A stretch of 54,109 bases of DNA, taken from Bacteroidales bacterium UBA1216 (GTDB lineage Bacteria; Bacteroidota; Bacteroidia; Bacteroidales; Paludibacteraceae). Shown piece after piece: positions 44,338-53,449 of this stretch; positions within the stretch are counted from its first letter, which is position 1, and every line of letters starts with the position of its first letter. The notes under the pieces were generated by a model. It saw only the letters and a list, made by a program, of their open reading frames with translations, did no database searches and was not told the origin of the DNA. Location: assembly GCA_002309255.1 (NCBI GenBank), contig DBXI01000029.1:193-54301 (forward strand), given 5' to 3'. Both the position numbers and the translations under genes were made by a program.

Positions 44338-44430
44338 AATTGTCTCAATTTTTGTTAAACGTTAGGGTTCTATAAATAGTCTTATTACTATTATTCTACA
44401 TCCGTTGCGTTTAACATGGTATCGATTGTA

Positions 44431-45690
44431 TTATGCTTGCCACGCGCGGAATGCGAGCGCAGCGTTGTGTCCGCCAAATCCGAATGCGTTACTTATTGCA
44501 TAGCGAAGCGGACGTTTTTGCGGTGTATTGAACGTGAAGTTCAGCCTTGGGTCGATGTTCGGGTCGTCATCGCCTGGCGCGTGGTTGATGGTGGGCGGTA
44601 CGGTCTGATGGTACAACGCGAGCGTTGTGATCAGTGCCTCCAGTGCGCCCGATGCGCCGAGCAGGTGGCCGGTCATTGACTTGGTGGACGATAGGTTCAT
44701 CTCGTAAGCATGGTCGCCAAACGCCTTGATGACGGCTTTGGCTTCAGCCAGGTCTCCAATAGGCGTAGATGTCCCATGGGTATTGATGTAATCCACCTCC
44801 TCGGGACGTATGCCTGCATCCTTGACGGCATCGAGCATGACACGTGCTGCACCATCACCCTCCGGATCGGGAGCTGTGAGGTGGAAGGCATCGGCCGTTG
44901 AGCCGTAGCCTACAAGCTCGGCGTAGATACGTGCGCCGCGTGCCACAGCGTGCTCGTACTCCTCGAGCATAACACAGGCTGCTCCTTCGCCAGCTACGAA
45001 TCCGTCGCGCGAAGCGGAGAACGGCCGTGAGGCGGTGAGCATTTCATCATTGCGCGTTGATAGTGCGCGCAGCGCATTGAAGCCGCCTATGCTGATGGAG
45101 CATATCTCTGCTTCGCTGCCGCCCACGAGCATTGCATCGGCTTTGCCGAGGCGAATATGGTTCATAGCCGACATAAAGGCTATAGCCGACGAGGCGCAAG
45201 CCGCTGTGGTGCAGAAGTTTGGCCCCTTCAGTCCAAGGCGGATAGCGATATATCCGGCAGCAATGTCGGTGATGATTCGCGGAACGAGGAAAGGTGAGTA
45301 GTGCGGTACACGATCCGCCTGATTCTCATGCTCGGTGACCTGCTGCTCAAAGGTGCTTACACCGCCCATCCCGGAGCCAACGATCACGCCGATACGCGTA
45401 AAATCTTCAGTTTCAGGCAGAGCGGCATCCTTGTGTGCCTCAAGTGCTGCCACGTAGGCGAGCATAGTGAAGCGGTCGAGCTTGCGCTGCTCCTTGACGT
45501 CAAACCACTCGTTTGGGTCAAAGTTTTTGACCTCACAAGCAAATTGCGTACGGTGCAGCGATGCATCGAACAACGTGATAGACGCTGCACCACTCTTGCC
45601 AGCCATAAGAGCCTCCCAAGTGGATGCAACGTCATTACCCAACGGATTGACCGTACCAAGTCCGGTTATTACGACCCGTTTTAATGCCAT
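44431..45690 (-). CDS. fabF: 3-oxoacyl-ACP synthase II
   Basis: FabF condenses malonyl-ACP with acyl-ACP in fatty acid elongation, in the cytosol. The condensing-enzyme triad is present: C165 in TTAACASSAI, a His in NTHGTSTPIGD near residue 305 and a His in SMTGHLLGASGA near 342, with the C-terminal NAFGFGGHNAALAF loop. Length (419 aa) is normal. It begins 16 bases after acpP, the usual acpP-fabF pair, so the two are cotranscribed from the acpP promoter. rnc, often the third gene of this operon, does not follow here. Confidence 0.96.
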   Translation of the reverse strand: MALKRVVITGLGTVNPLGNDVASTWEALMAGKSGAASITLFDASLHRTQFACEVKNFDPNEWFDVKEQRKLDRFTMLAYVAALEAHKDAALPETEDFTRIGVIVGSGMGGVSTFEQQVTEHENQADRVPHYSPFLVPRIITDIAAGYIAIRLGLKGPNFCTTAACASSAIAFMSAMNHIRLGKADAMLVGGSEAEICSISIGGFNALRALSTRNDEMLTASRPFSASRDGFVAGEGAACVMLEEYEHAVARGARIYAELVGYGSTADAFHLTAPDPEGDGAARVMLDAVKDAGIRPEEVDYINTHGTSTPIGDLAEAKAVIKAFGDHAYEMNLSSTKSMTGHLLGASGALEALITTLALYHQTVPPTINHAPGDDDPNIDPRLNFTFNTPQKRPLRYAISNAFGFGGHNAALAFRAWQA

Positions 45691-45706
45691 GTAATAAAGG
45701 TAAGGA

Positions 45707-45946
45707 TTACTTATTCAGAGCCTCGGTGATGTAAGCTACTGTATCACCTACGGTGCTGATCTTCTGCGTAGCATCGTCAGAGATAGTGATGCCAAACTCC
45801 TTCTCAAACTCCATAACGAGCTCTACTACGTCCAGTGAGTCAGCATTCAGATCAGCTGTATAGGAAGACTCCATGGTAACTTGTGATTTGCTGACACCCA
45901 GCTTCTCAACGATGATGTCAATAACTTTCGATTCGATTTCAGACAT
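45707..45946 (-). CDS. acpP: Acyl carrier protein
   Basis: Carries growing acyl chains on a 4'-phosphopantetheine attached to serine. The 79-residue product is complete and acidic, with the attachment serine S37 in DLNADSLDVVELVMEFEKEFG-type helix II context (the D-S-L core), and the usual C-terminal VGDTVAYI. It is the first gene of the acpP-fabF operon, about 45 bases downstream of its promoter. Confidence 0.97.
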   Translation of the reverse strand: MSEIESKVIDIIVEKLGVSKSQVTMESSYTADLNADSLDVVELVMEFEKEFGITISDDATQKISTVGDTVAYITEALNK

Positions 45947-45998
45947 TTTAGTATGTTTTTAGATGTTATTTTAAATTTTGTTTTGCACAAAGCGACTA

Positions 45999-46029
45999 CA
46001 AAGTAAATGTTTTTTTATTGAAAAAACAA
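45999..46029 (-). promoter_or_regulatory. Promoter of acpP-fabF
   Basis: Minus-strand TTG (46027-46029), 20-base spacer, TTACTTTG (45999-46006), one change from TAnnTTTG. Confidence 0.65.
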
Positions 46030-46090
46030 ATATTTCGCCCTATCGCATCTACTTTGCAGCAGATTATTTTTCTTTTGCTATATAAACCCG

Positions 46091-47938
46091 CTAAAACCGC
46101 CTTGCAATCTCCTCCTGCGAGAGCAGTACGAGTGCCGTCTTGCCATCGGGTGTGATGCGATTTTCGGGCAGTGAGAGTAGCCTGCGGATGAGGTCGGTCA
46201 TCTCGGCAGTAGTCAGGCTCTTACCCATTGGTATAGATGCGCTCTGTGCCAAGGTGAGTGCTATGCGTCGGCGCATGTCGTCCTGCAGATTGGTCTGCAC
46301 ATCGGCAGCTCGCGCGATGATAGCCCGCAGGGTGGCCTCGCCGTTCTGCCCGGCAGCCACGGACGGCATGGCGGTTATGTCGTACTGGTGCGCTGACACC
46401 TTCTCCAGCTCAAAGCCCACATGGCGCAGTTCGGGCAGTAGGGCATCAAGCAACGGTTGCTCGTCGGCACTGACGGTGAGTTGCTCGGGGAAGAGCAACT
46501 GCTGACTAACGCCGTGGCTATTCTGCATCTGCGTGAGGAGTTGGTTATATAAGATAGTTGTATGCGCGCGTCGCGCGTGCACGAGAAGCAAGCCTTGGTC
46601 GGTAGGGCAAACTATGTAACCTCCGGCCAACTGCTGCGGATGGAGATCTGACTCTTCGGGGACTGACAGCAACTCGGTAGGCGATGAAGTCGGTGCCGGT
46701 TGCTGTGCTGGTATTGTAGATGGTGACGGATGCCGGAGCGGATCATAGAGCTCCTGCCAGTGAGGCGTGACGCGCTGCTGAGGTGCATAGCTATCGCGGG
46801 GCGTATAGCTGCCATGCTGCGCATTGAACGGGTTGTAGCCGGAGGAAAGATGTAACTCAGGCGCCTTGGCACCGGCACGCGCATGCTCGTCAGTAACAGG
46901 CATCTGGATATCACCGCCTAGAAAATCGATAGACGGCACCACGTTGAACTTACCCAACGCCGCACGCACGGTAGCCATGATGATGGGGAAGATTGACTGC
47001 TCATCGGCGAACTTGATCTCTGTCTTGGTGGGATGAACATTCACGTCGATCAGCTCGGGCGAAATGTCGAAGTAGATGAAGTAAGGTGGCAGCTGCTCAG
47101 CGGGCAACATCCCGGCATAAGCCTGCAGCACAGCCTTATGGAAATAAGGATGACGCATGTAGCGTCCGTTGACGAAGAAGAACTGCTGCGCCAGCTTGGA
47201 GGCCGCCTCAGGTTTACCTACAAAGCCGCGGATTGATACCAACTCTGTCTGCTGCTCTATCTCCAGCAGCTGGGCGGTATAGAGCTTGCTCTTGCTCTTG
47301 CCGAACACCGCTTCGATGCGCTGCTTGAGCGTTCCGACGGGTAGGTCATATATGATCTCATCGTCAGCTACAAAGGTGAACGCCACCTCGGGATAGACCA
47401 GCACGATGTGCTGGAAGGTGGTTATCAGGTTACGCAGTTCTGTCTGGTCGGACTTGAGGAACCGGCGCCGTGCGGGCACATTAAAGAACAGGTTTTGCAC
47501 TTGGATGCTCGTACCTATGGGACACTGACAGGGTTCCTGCCGTTGCACCTGTGAGCCGGCTATCTCCAGCAGCGTACCCATCTCGTCGTCGGGACGACGC
47601 GTGGTCATTGTGATCTGCGATACAGCGCATATGCTCGGCAGTGCTTCGCCGCGGAAGCCCATAGTGCGAAGGCTGAACAGATCTCGCGCGTCGCGTATCT
47701 TCGAAGTCGCGTGGCGCTCAAACGCCATACGGGCATCCGACACAGACATCCCTCCGCCATCGTCTATCACGCGGATAAACGACTTGCCGGCATCACGGAT
47801 GAGTACACGGATGGTGTGAGCACCCGCATCCAGCGAGTTCTCCACAAGCTCCTTTAGACAAGAGGCAGGACGCTGAATAACCTCGCCTGCAGCTATCTGG
47901 TTGGCTACACTATCCGGTAATAGTCGTATTACATCCAT
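46091..47938 (-). CDS. mutL: DNA mismatch repair protein MutL
   Basis: MutL couples MutS recognition of mismatches to strand removal. The N-terminal GHKL ATPase is intact: ELVENSLDAGA near residue 31, DDGGGMS near 60, TSKI near 74 and GFRGEALPSI near 95; the transducer and a C-terminal dimerisation domain follow a Pro/Ser/Gln-rich linker at about 360-430. Length is 615 aa. At the position of the endonuclease motif (DQHA-x2-E-x4-E in nicking MutLs) the sequence reads LLVHARRAHTTILYN, with no Asp or Glu, so this MutL probably lacks endonuclease activity. It follows a small membrane-protein gene after 69 bases that contain a repeated CCTTTCAATTTTC word. Confidence 0.95.
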   Translation of the reverse strand: MDVIRLLPDSVANQIAAGEVIQRPASCLKELVENSLDAGAHTIRVLIRDAGKSFIRVIDDGGGMSVSDARMAFERHATSKIRDARDLFSLRTMGFRGEALPSICAVSQITMTTRRPDDEMGTLLEIAGSQVQRQEPCQCPIGTSIQVQNLFFNVPARRRFLKSDQTELRNLITTFQHIVLVYPEVAFTFVADDEIIYDLPVGTLKQRIEAVFGKSKSKLYTAQLLEIEQQTELVSIRGFVGKPEAASKLAQQFFFVNGRYMRHPYFHKAVLQAYAGMLPAEQLPPYFIYFDISPELIDVNVHPTKTEIKFADEQSIFPIIMATVRAALGKFNVVPSIDFLGGDIQMPVTDEHARAGAKAPELHLSSGYNPFNAQHGSYTPRDSYAPQQRVTPHWQELYDPLRHPSPSTIPAQQPAPTSSPTELLSVPEESDLHPQQLAGGYIVCPTDQGLLLVHARRAHTTILYNQLLTQMQNSHGVSQQLLFPEQLTVSADEQPLLDALLPELRHVGFELEKVSAHQYDITAMPSVAAGQNGEATLRAIIARAADVQTNLQDDMRRRIALTLAQSASIPMGKSLTTAEMTDLIRRLLSLPENRITPDGKTALVLLSQEEIARRF

Positions 47939-48007
47939 TGCCGTCGAACGCTACCTTTCAATTTTCTTATCTCGTTACACTCGAACGATCATTTCACCTT
48001 TCAATTT

Positions 48008-48328
48008 TCATAGCAGGAAGTAGAATACGAAGATGAGCAGCAGAAGCAAGGTGATCCAGAAGCCGAGCTTGGATTTGTGCTCCGCCACGGAGCGCAGACG
48101 CGTCTGCGACTCATGCGCCTCGCGGAACGAGCCGCGGTGGAGCGTGGTAACATGTTCGCTCTTCTCCCGCTCACCGCTCATCGCTAACCGCTCATCCGAT
48201 TCTTTCTGCTCGCGCAGAGCCTGAAGGCGCGCAAGTTTCTTCTTGCGCGCCTCTTTCTCCTCATCGTAGTAAATGGGGCGATAATCCCATTCACGAGGTT
48301 TGTTTACCTTCGGAAACAGAACCGACAT
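48008..48328 (-). CDS. Small tail-anchored membrane protein, 106 aa
   Basis: No assigned function. The N-terminus FPKVNKPREWDYRPIYYDEEKEARKK-type start (here 5-30, rich in Tyr, Lys, Glu) is a pattern I recall in small Bacteroidales proteins. A charged helical segment (about 25-55) and a middle region are followed by one C-terminal transmembrane segment (about 88-106, LGFWITLLLLLIFVFYFLL), so it is probably tail-anchored with the N-terminus in the cytosol. It lies between the TPR lipoprotein gene and mutL on the same strand with no separate promoter found. Confidence 0.7.
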   Translation of the reverse strand: MSVLFPKVNKPREWDYRPIYYDEEKEARKKKLARLQALREQKESDERLAMSGEREKSEHVTTLHRGSFREAHESQTRLRSVAEHKSKLGFWITLLLLLIFVFYFLL

Positions 48329-48379
48329 TAACCATTTACTATTTTATTCATTTTACCATTTATTCATTTAAACTCAATC

Positions 48380-48414
48380 GGTCAAATGGTAGATGGTAAA
48401 TGGCCAAATGGTAA
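48380..48414. repeat. 7-bp-period array
   Basis: Rows GGTCAAA, TGGTAGA, TGGTAAA, TGGCCAA, ATGGTAA, ending at the stop codon of the TPR lipoprotein gene. The preceding 48330-48375 carries the complementary words (ACCATTTA, ATTCATTT), so the two halves could pair as a loose hairpin. Confidence 0.7.
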
Positions 48415-48415
48415 A

Positions 48416-50109
48416 TTACTTAACGATAGCCAGAAAGTCAGCCTCCTCAGCGAACTTAGCGAACTCAACGTCGTTGGCAGCCTTAGCCTTGAGGCTTGCG
48501 TCTTGAGCTACAGCGTTCTTCAGGTTGCTGAATACCTCGCCCTTGTATGTTGGTGCGGGCACCAACAACGGCCTTCAGGTAAGCAGTGGTGGCATTGGGC
48601 TCAGCCACGGCGTCCAGGGTCTTCTTGGCAGCAGCATAGTCCTCAGCCAGGATCTGCTGAACAGCAGCGTTGTTGGTAGCGCTCTGACCATAAGCACTGC
48701 GAGCCTGTCTTGTAGTCACCCTTCATGGTGTAGAGGGTACCCATTGCGGCGTTCAGGTCAGCCTGCGTGCCGGCAGCCTTACCCAGGTGTTCCTCAGCCT
48801 TCTTCAGATCGCCATCAGCCATAGCTGCAACACCAGCGTTGTAGTTAACGTCGGGGTTGTTAGGCTCGAGCTGTAGGGCGCTCTGGAAGCAGCGACGTGC
48901 CTCAGCTACGTTGTTCTCCTGCATATAAACCATACCGAGGTTGTTGAAGCCACGGAAGTCGTTCGGGAACAGCTCGGTAGCCTTCTTATAGATGCGGATC
49001 TTCTCAGCGCGGTCGTTGGTGAGAGTAGCAGCGTAAAGCAGCTCCTCAACATTCAGAGCAGCGGGATCATTTTTGGCGAACTCGCGGATCTCGTCGTCAG
49101 ACTTACCGATCAGGTCGGTGGTCAGGATCAGACGGCTGCGGCGCAGTGCGGGCAGGATCTCGTCGGCGATGTTCTTGTAAGCAGCAGCGATGTTCTTGAT
49201 CTGCGTCTCGCGCTCCTCAGGATCGCTGTACATCGACAGTACGCGCAGAACGAGCTCCTTGTCCTGGATGTTGCTGTTCTCCAGGGCGGCCTTGAAGCCT
49301 TCCCAGTCCTCAGCGGTGATGTTGCTCTCAATGTTCTGGTCGATCTTGTTCTTCTTCAGGTCCTTAGCCAGGAACTTCTGGGCTACGTCCTGACGGCTCT
49401 TAGCCAGCTTTTCGTTCAGTGCCTGAGCACCATCTGGTGAAGCATAACCGGCAACCTCCAGGCTGTGGATTGCCTTGCGCTCGTTGGCGTTAGCCTCCTT
49501 GATAGCCTCCTGCAGGTCTTTCATCTTCTGCGAACCGGTCTCCGAGCTGCGCAGGTTAGCCTGTTGGATAAGGAACAGAATGTCAGCCTCCTGCATCTGT
49601 TGTATGATGCGCTGGAACTTATCGGCCGTGATCTGAGGCTTGTTGTCAGAAGCAGTAACGTTCTTAGCGGTAGCATTTAGACCCTCAGCAACGAGCAGAT
49701 CGGGTACCTCAACGTCCTTCTTGCCCACCTTAGCCTCGAAGCGCAGGAAGAGCTTGGTGTTCTTGTCCATAGCACCATTGTAGTCGAACGTAGCGTGCTG
49801 ACGGTACGTACCACCTTCCTTGAAGTTTACAACGGTACCGTTTTCTTTGGCCTTTTCACCTACGTAGGTGGTGGGCTCACCCTTCAGCTCCTGGTCGCCG
49901 CTCTTCAGTACGGGAGTAACAACCAATACGCCTTTCTTGGCGAACTTCTTCTCGGGGAAGGTGCCGGTGATGTCAACGTTCACCTTGTCACCTACTACAG
50001 CCATGGGGCTGGGGTTAATCTTAACCTGCTCAGGATTGGGCACAGTTTTGTTACATGATGTCAGGACTGCAAGAGCAATCACTGAAAGCATAAGAAAATG
50101 TTTTTTCAT
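48416..50109 (-). pseudogene. TPR lipoprotein with two apparent frameshifts
   Basis: Exported lipoprotein of a Bacteroidales TPR family (about 560 aa). The ATG at 50107-50109 starts a lipoprotein signal (MKKHFLMLSVIALAVLTSC). About residues 25-150 are beta-rich (VNVDITGTFPEKKF), 180-300 resemble a small OmpA-like part (EVAGYASPDGAQALNEKLA), and 350-520 are TPR units (FRGFNNLGMVYMQ, PDVNYNAGVAAMADGDL). At about 48708 an extra base turns GDYKQARSAYG into GDYKTGSQCLW; at about 48555 a second shift (one extra or two missing bases, near VVGARTN) restores the frame ending in AEEADFLAIVK and TAA at 48416-48418. All three segments are otherwise well conserved, so assembly error is as likely as decay. 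As written the product stops at 48643. Confidence 0.85.
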
Positions 50110-50212
50110 ACGTGTTGAATTAGTGTATAATTGTTGTTTGTTGATCGGTCTTTTGCCCCTCTGCGCACACAAAAACTGCCCGCAGCAAGCGCACAACACT
50201 TTTAATCGACTG

Positions 50213-50243
50213 CAAAGTTACAAAAAAAAAATGAAATATGCAA
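50213..50243 (-). promoter_or_regulatory. Promoter of the TPR lipoprotein gene
   Basis: Minus-strand TTG (50241-50243), 20-base spacer, TAACTTTG (50213-50220); leader of about 100 bases. Confidence 0.8.
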
Positions 50244-50335
50244 ACTTTTTTGCGTTTTTTTTAAAAAAATGATGTTTTTATGTGCATTTTAGCACTTATT
50301 AGGGGTAGATATTAGGAAATTTGAAAAAATTTTCG

Positions 50336-50343
50336 TATCTTTG
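50336..50343 (+). promoter_or_regulatory. -7 element upstream of the 50365 gene
   Basis: TATCTTTG at 50336-50343 with only a weak -33 (TTA near 50312). Its position rules out the TTG start at 50341 and supports ATG 50365, with a very short leader. Confidence 0.6.
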
Positions 50344-50364
50344 TGCGTTATTTATCGCACACAG

Positions 50365-51189
50365 ATGGACCGAAACGGATTATTGTATATATTACTTGCA
50401 TGTATTATGCTTGCATTGGGGCTTACGGGTTGCGCCAAGTCGCGTGATCAGCAAGCCGCTGCCAAGCATGTCAGGGTTGCCTCTGAACTGATCGACCAGC
50501 ATCGTTACGAGGCTGCGCTGCAGCAGATTGACAGTGTGCACGCACTCTACCCCAAGCAGGTGGCTGAACGCCGGCAGGCCAAGGCACTCAAGGACACCAT
50601 AGTCTACCTGCAAGCACAGCAGACACTTGCCTATAGCGACTCGCTGCTGCAGACCCTGTTGCCCGAAGCGGATAAGCTCCTCAAAGAGTTCCGCTATGAG
50701 CAGAACGACAAGTATGAGGATCGCGGGCAGTACGTCTATCGCAACCTGCAGACCGGATGGAACACCAATCGCTGCTTCTTGCAAGCCTACGTGAGCGACG
50801 ACCGTAAGACCTTGGTCAAGAGTTACTACTACGGTGCGCGTGCCATCCGTCAGACGGCTGTTGCACTTGCTGCCGGTGAGCAGGAGGTTGTGCTGCAGGG
50901 ACAGAACCACGCCTTTGAGGTGGAAGGGTGGCACGAGATCCTGACCCTGACAGACGAACAGGCTTTGGAGGTGCTAAACTTCGTGTCTTCGCACCTTGAT
51001 GAGAGGGTGAAAATAACCGCACAAGGCGACAAACCCAACGCCAAAGCCGTGTACTACCTTTCCGACAACGAGAAACAGGCGCTGGACAAGACATACCAAC
51101 TCGGGATACTCATGCGAGACATCAATCAACTCGAAGAGCAAATCAGACTGGCTACCAAACGAATAGAACATTTTCAGCAGAAACAATGA
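50365..51189 (+). CDS. Lipoprotein with helical repeats, 274 aa
   Basis: Function unknown. Starting at ATG 50365 the product has a lipoprotein signal (MDRNGLLYILLACIMLALGLTGC), an N-terminal helical region resembling a single TPR pair (ASELIDQHRYEAALQQIDSVHALYP), a middle domain with aromatic residues (YEDRGQYVYRNLQTGWNTN, FLQAYVSDDRKTLVKSYYYGARAI) and a C-terminal coiled coil (about 240-274, MRDINQLEEQIRLATKRIEHF). The longer frame from TTG 50341 would overlap the promoter. It overlaps the SRPBCC gene by 4 bases, so the two are translationally coupled. Confidence 0.78.
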   Translation: MDRNGLLYILLACIMLALGLTGCAKSRDQQAAAKHVRVASELIDQHRYEAALQQIDSVHALYPKQVAERRQAKALKDTIVYLQAQQTLAYSDSLLQTLLPEADKLLKEFRYEQNDKYEDRGQYVYRNLQTGWNTNRCFLQAYVSDDRKTLVKSYYYGARAIRQTAVALAAGEQEVVLQGQNHAFEVEGWHEILTLTDEQALEVLNFVSSHLDERVKITAQGDKPNAKAVYYLSDNEKQALDKTYQLGILMRDINQLEEQIRLATKRIEHFQQKQ

Positions 51190-51611
51190 AAACCTACGAG
51201 AGTCATATAGCCAAAGTGGCAGCTGATGCATCGGCCATCTATGCTGTCATATCCGACCTGAGGAATCTGGAACGCGTGTGCGACCTTATACCAAAGGACA
51301 AGGTGCAGGAGTTTGAGACCAACGCCGACTTCGTCCGCCTGAAGGTGGACGGATTGGGGCAGAAGATCATCATCCGCATCGTTGATCGCATAGTGAACGA
51401 CACCGTTAAGTTCGGCGTGGAGAACTTGCCGATGGACGGCAACTTCTGGATCCAGGTCAAGCAGGTGGCTCCCCATGACAGCCGCATCAAACTCACACTG
51501 AAGGCTGAGCTGCCGATGATGATCGCCATGATGGCAGGCAGTAAGATTCAGCAAGGCATCGATCAAGCCGCCGACATGATGGCACAGATGCCCTTCGAGC
51601 AATGGGCTTAA
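51186..51611 (+). CDS. SRPBCC-fold protein
   Basis: Small cytosolic protein (141 aa) of the SRPBCC (START / polyketide cyclase-like) fold. The pattern is a first strand MKTYESHIAKVAADASAIY, then DLRNLERVCDLIP, strands through FVRLKVDGLGQKIIIRIVD and a long C-terminal helix (KIQQGIDQAADMMAQMPF). The fold usually makes a hydrophobic pocket for a lipid or aromatic ligand; no specific ligand can be read. It overlaps the lipoprotein gene and is 43 bases upstream of psd; that gap is filled with TTAAC-containing short repeats. Confidence 0.8.
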   Translation: MKTYESHIAKVAADASAIYAVISDLRNLERVCDLIPKDKVQEFETNADFVRLKVDGLGQKIIIRIVDRIVNDTVKFGVENLPMDGNFWIQVKQVAPHDSRIKLTLKAELPMMIAMMAGSKIQQGIDQAADMMAQMPFEQWA

Positions 51612-51654
51612 CAATTTAACTGCTTAACAACTTAACGATTTAACAACCAATCAT

Positions 51655-52332
51655 ATGCCTACCAAACAACGCAAACGTACAGGATTACACCGCGAGGGAC
51701 GAAGGATGTTGTTCGTGGTGACACTGATCGTGTTCATCCTTAACCTATCGGCTTACATCTACTGGCCTCATTGGATCTTTGCCACAACGCTGGCGCTGTC
51801 AGCTACGGCGCTGGTGTTCGTCGTGTATTTCTTTCGCGATCCCGTGCGCATCTTTGCTATTGACGACCCTAACTACCTCGTGGCACCGGCTGACGGAAAG
51901 GTGGTGGTGATCGAACCCGTGATGGAAAATGAGTACTTCCACGAAGAGCGTCTGCAGGTCAGCATCTTCATGTCACCGTTCAACGTGCATGCTAACTGGT
52001 ACCCGTGCGAGGGAACGATCCTCGTATCCGAACATCAAGCAGGCAATCATCGCGCAGCATGGCTACCCAAGTCATCGACGGAAAACGAACGCTCGCTCGT
52101 GGTGATTGAAACGCAGAACAAATCCGTCATCGCTGTGCGACAGATAGCCGGAGCTATGGCGCGACGCATCGTCACATACGCCCGTCCGGGCAAGGAGTGT
52201 CACCGTAACTCACACCTCGGATTCATTAAGTTAGGCTCACGAGTTGACTTGTACCTCCCGCTCGACACGGAGATGTTTGTCGAGATGGGCGACAATGTGC
52301 GCGGCAACCAAACAATCATCGCCAAGCTCTAA
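51655..52332 (+). CDS. psd: Phosphatidylserine decarboxylase, short type
   Basis: Converts phosphatidylserine to phosphatidylethanolamine at the inner membrane; a pyruvoyl enzyme formed by self-cleavage. Two N-terminal hydrophobic segments (about 20-62) precede the catalytic part: FFRDPVR, APADGKV near 82, IFMSPFNVHANW near 105-116 and the cleavage site in KLGSRVDLY (between G194 and S195). At 225 residues it is the short archaeal-like type that is usual in Bacteroidetes. The phosphatidylserine synthase gene often found next to it is absent; deoC follows after 77 bases that include an 8-bp hairpin. Confidence 0.93.
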   Translation: MPTKQRKRTGLHREGRRMLFVVTLIVFILNLSAYIYWPHWIFATTLALSATALVFVVYFFRDPVRIFAIDDPNYLVAPADGKVVVIEPVMENEYFHEERLQVSIFMSPFNVHANWYPCEGTILVSEHQAGNHRAAWLPKSSTENERSLVVIETQNKSVIAVRQIAGAMARRIVTYARPGKECHRNSHLGFIKLGSRVDLYLPLDTEMFVEMGDNVRGNQTIIAKL

Positions 52333-52350
52333 CCCAATGCCGGTCGAGCT

Positions 52351-52370
52351 ATCAGCCACGCATGGCTGAT
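52351..52370. repeat. Hairpin between psd and deoC
   Basis: Perfect 8-bp inverted repeat ATCAGCCA / TGGCTGAT with a 4-base loop, not followed by a T-run on the plus strand. It may be a weak terminator or processing site. Confidence 0.5.
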
Positions 52371-52409
52371 AAAAGTAGCATCTACTAATCACCTAAAATA
52401 AATAAAGCC

Positions 52410-53297
<888 letters not shown>

Positions 53298-53298
53298 T

Positions 53299-53433
53299 AG
53301 ACCGCTGACGCTCAAAGATTAAAGACCGCTGCTCTCAAAGATAAAAGCCTAATTACATATCAGAGATGATACATAATAGGCTTTGAGTGCGAAGCACGTT
53401 CTTTTATCTTTGAGTGAGCATAGCGAACGGTCT
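53299..53433. repeat. Composite direct and inverted repeat between deoC and the reductase gene
   Basis: AGACCGCTG...CTCAAAGAT occurs twice in tandem (53299-53319 and 53323-53347), and the second copy returns inverted at 53401-53433 (CTTTTATCTTTGAG ... CGGTCT). Between the arms lies a smaller inverted repeat (AGCCTA / TAGGCT, 53346-53351 with 53377-53382). The whole 135 bases can fold into one long hairpin. Confidence 0.75.
53383..53412 (+). promoter_or_regulatory. Promoter of the 53450 gene, inside the inverted repeat
   Basis: TTG (53383-53385), 19-base spacer, TATCTTTG (53405-53412). The -7 element is part of the right arm; the left arm carries the mirror copy facing the other way (53336-53343). 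Confidence 0.6.
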
Positions 53434-53449
53434 TTCGACTATTACAATC

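Noticed and set aside
48643..50199. Upstream start giving 30 extra residues on the TPR lipoprotein
   Set aside because: It would bury the lipoprotein signal peptide; ATG 50109 starts it cleanly about 100 bases after the promoter.
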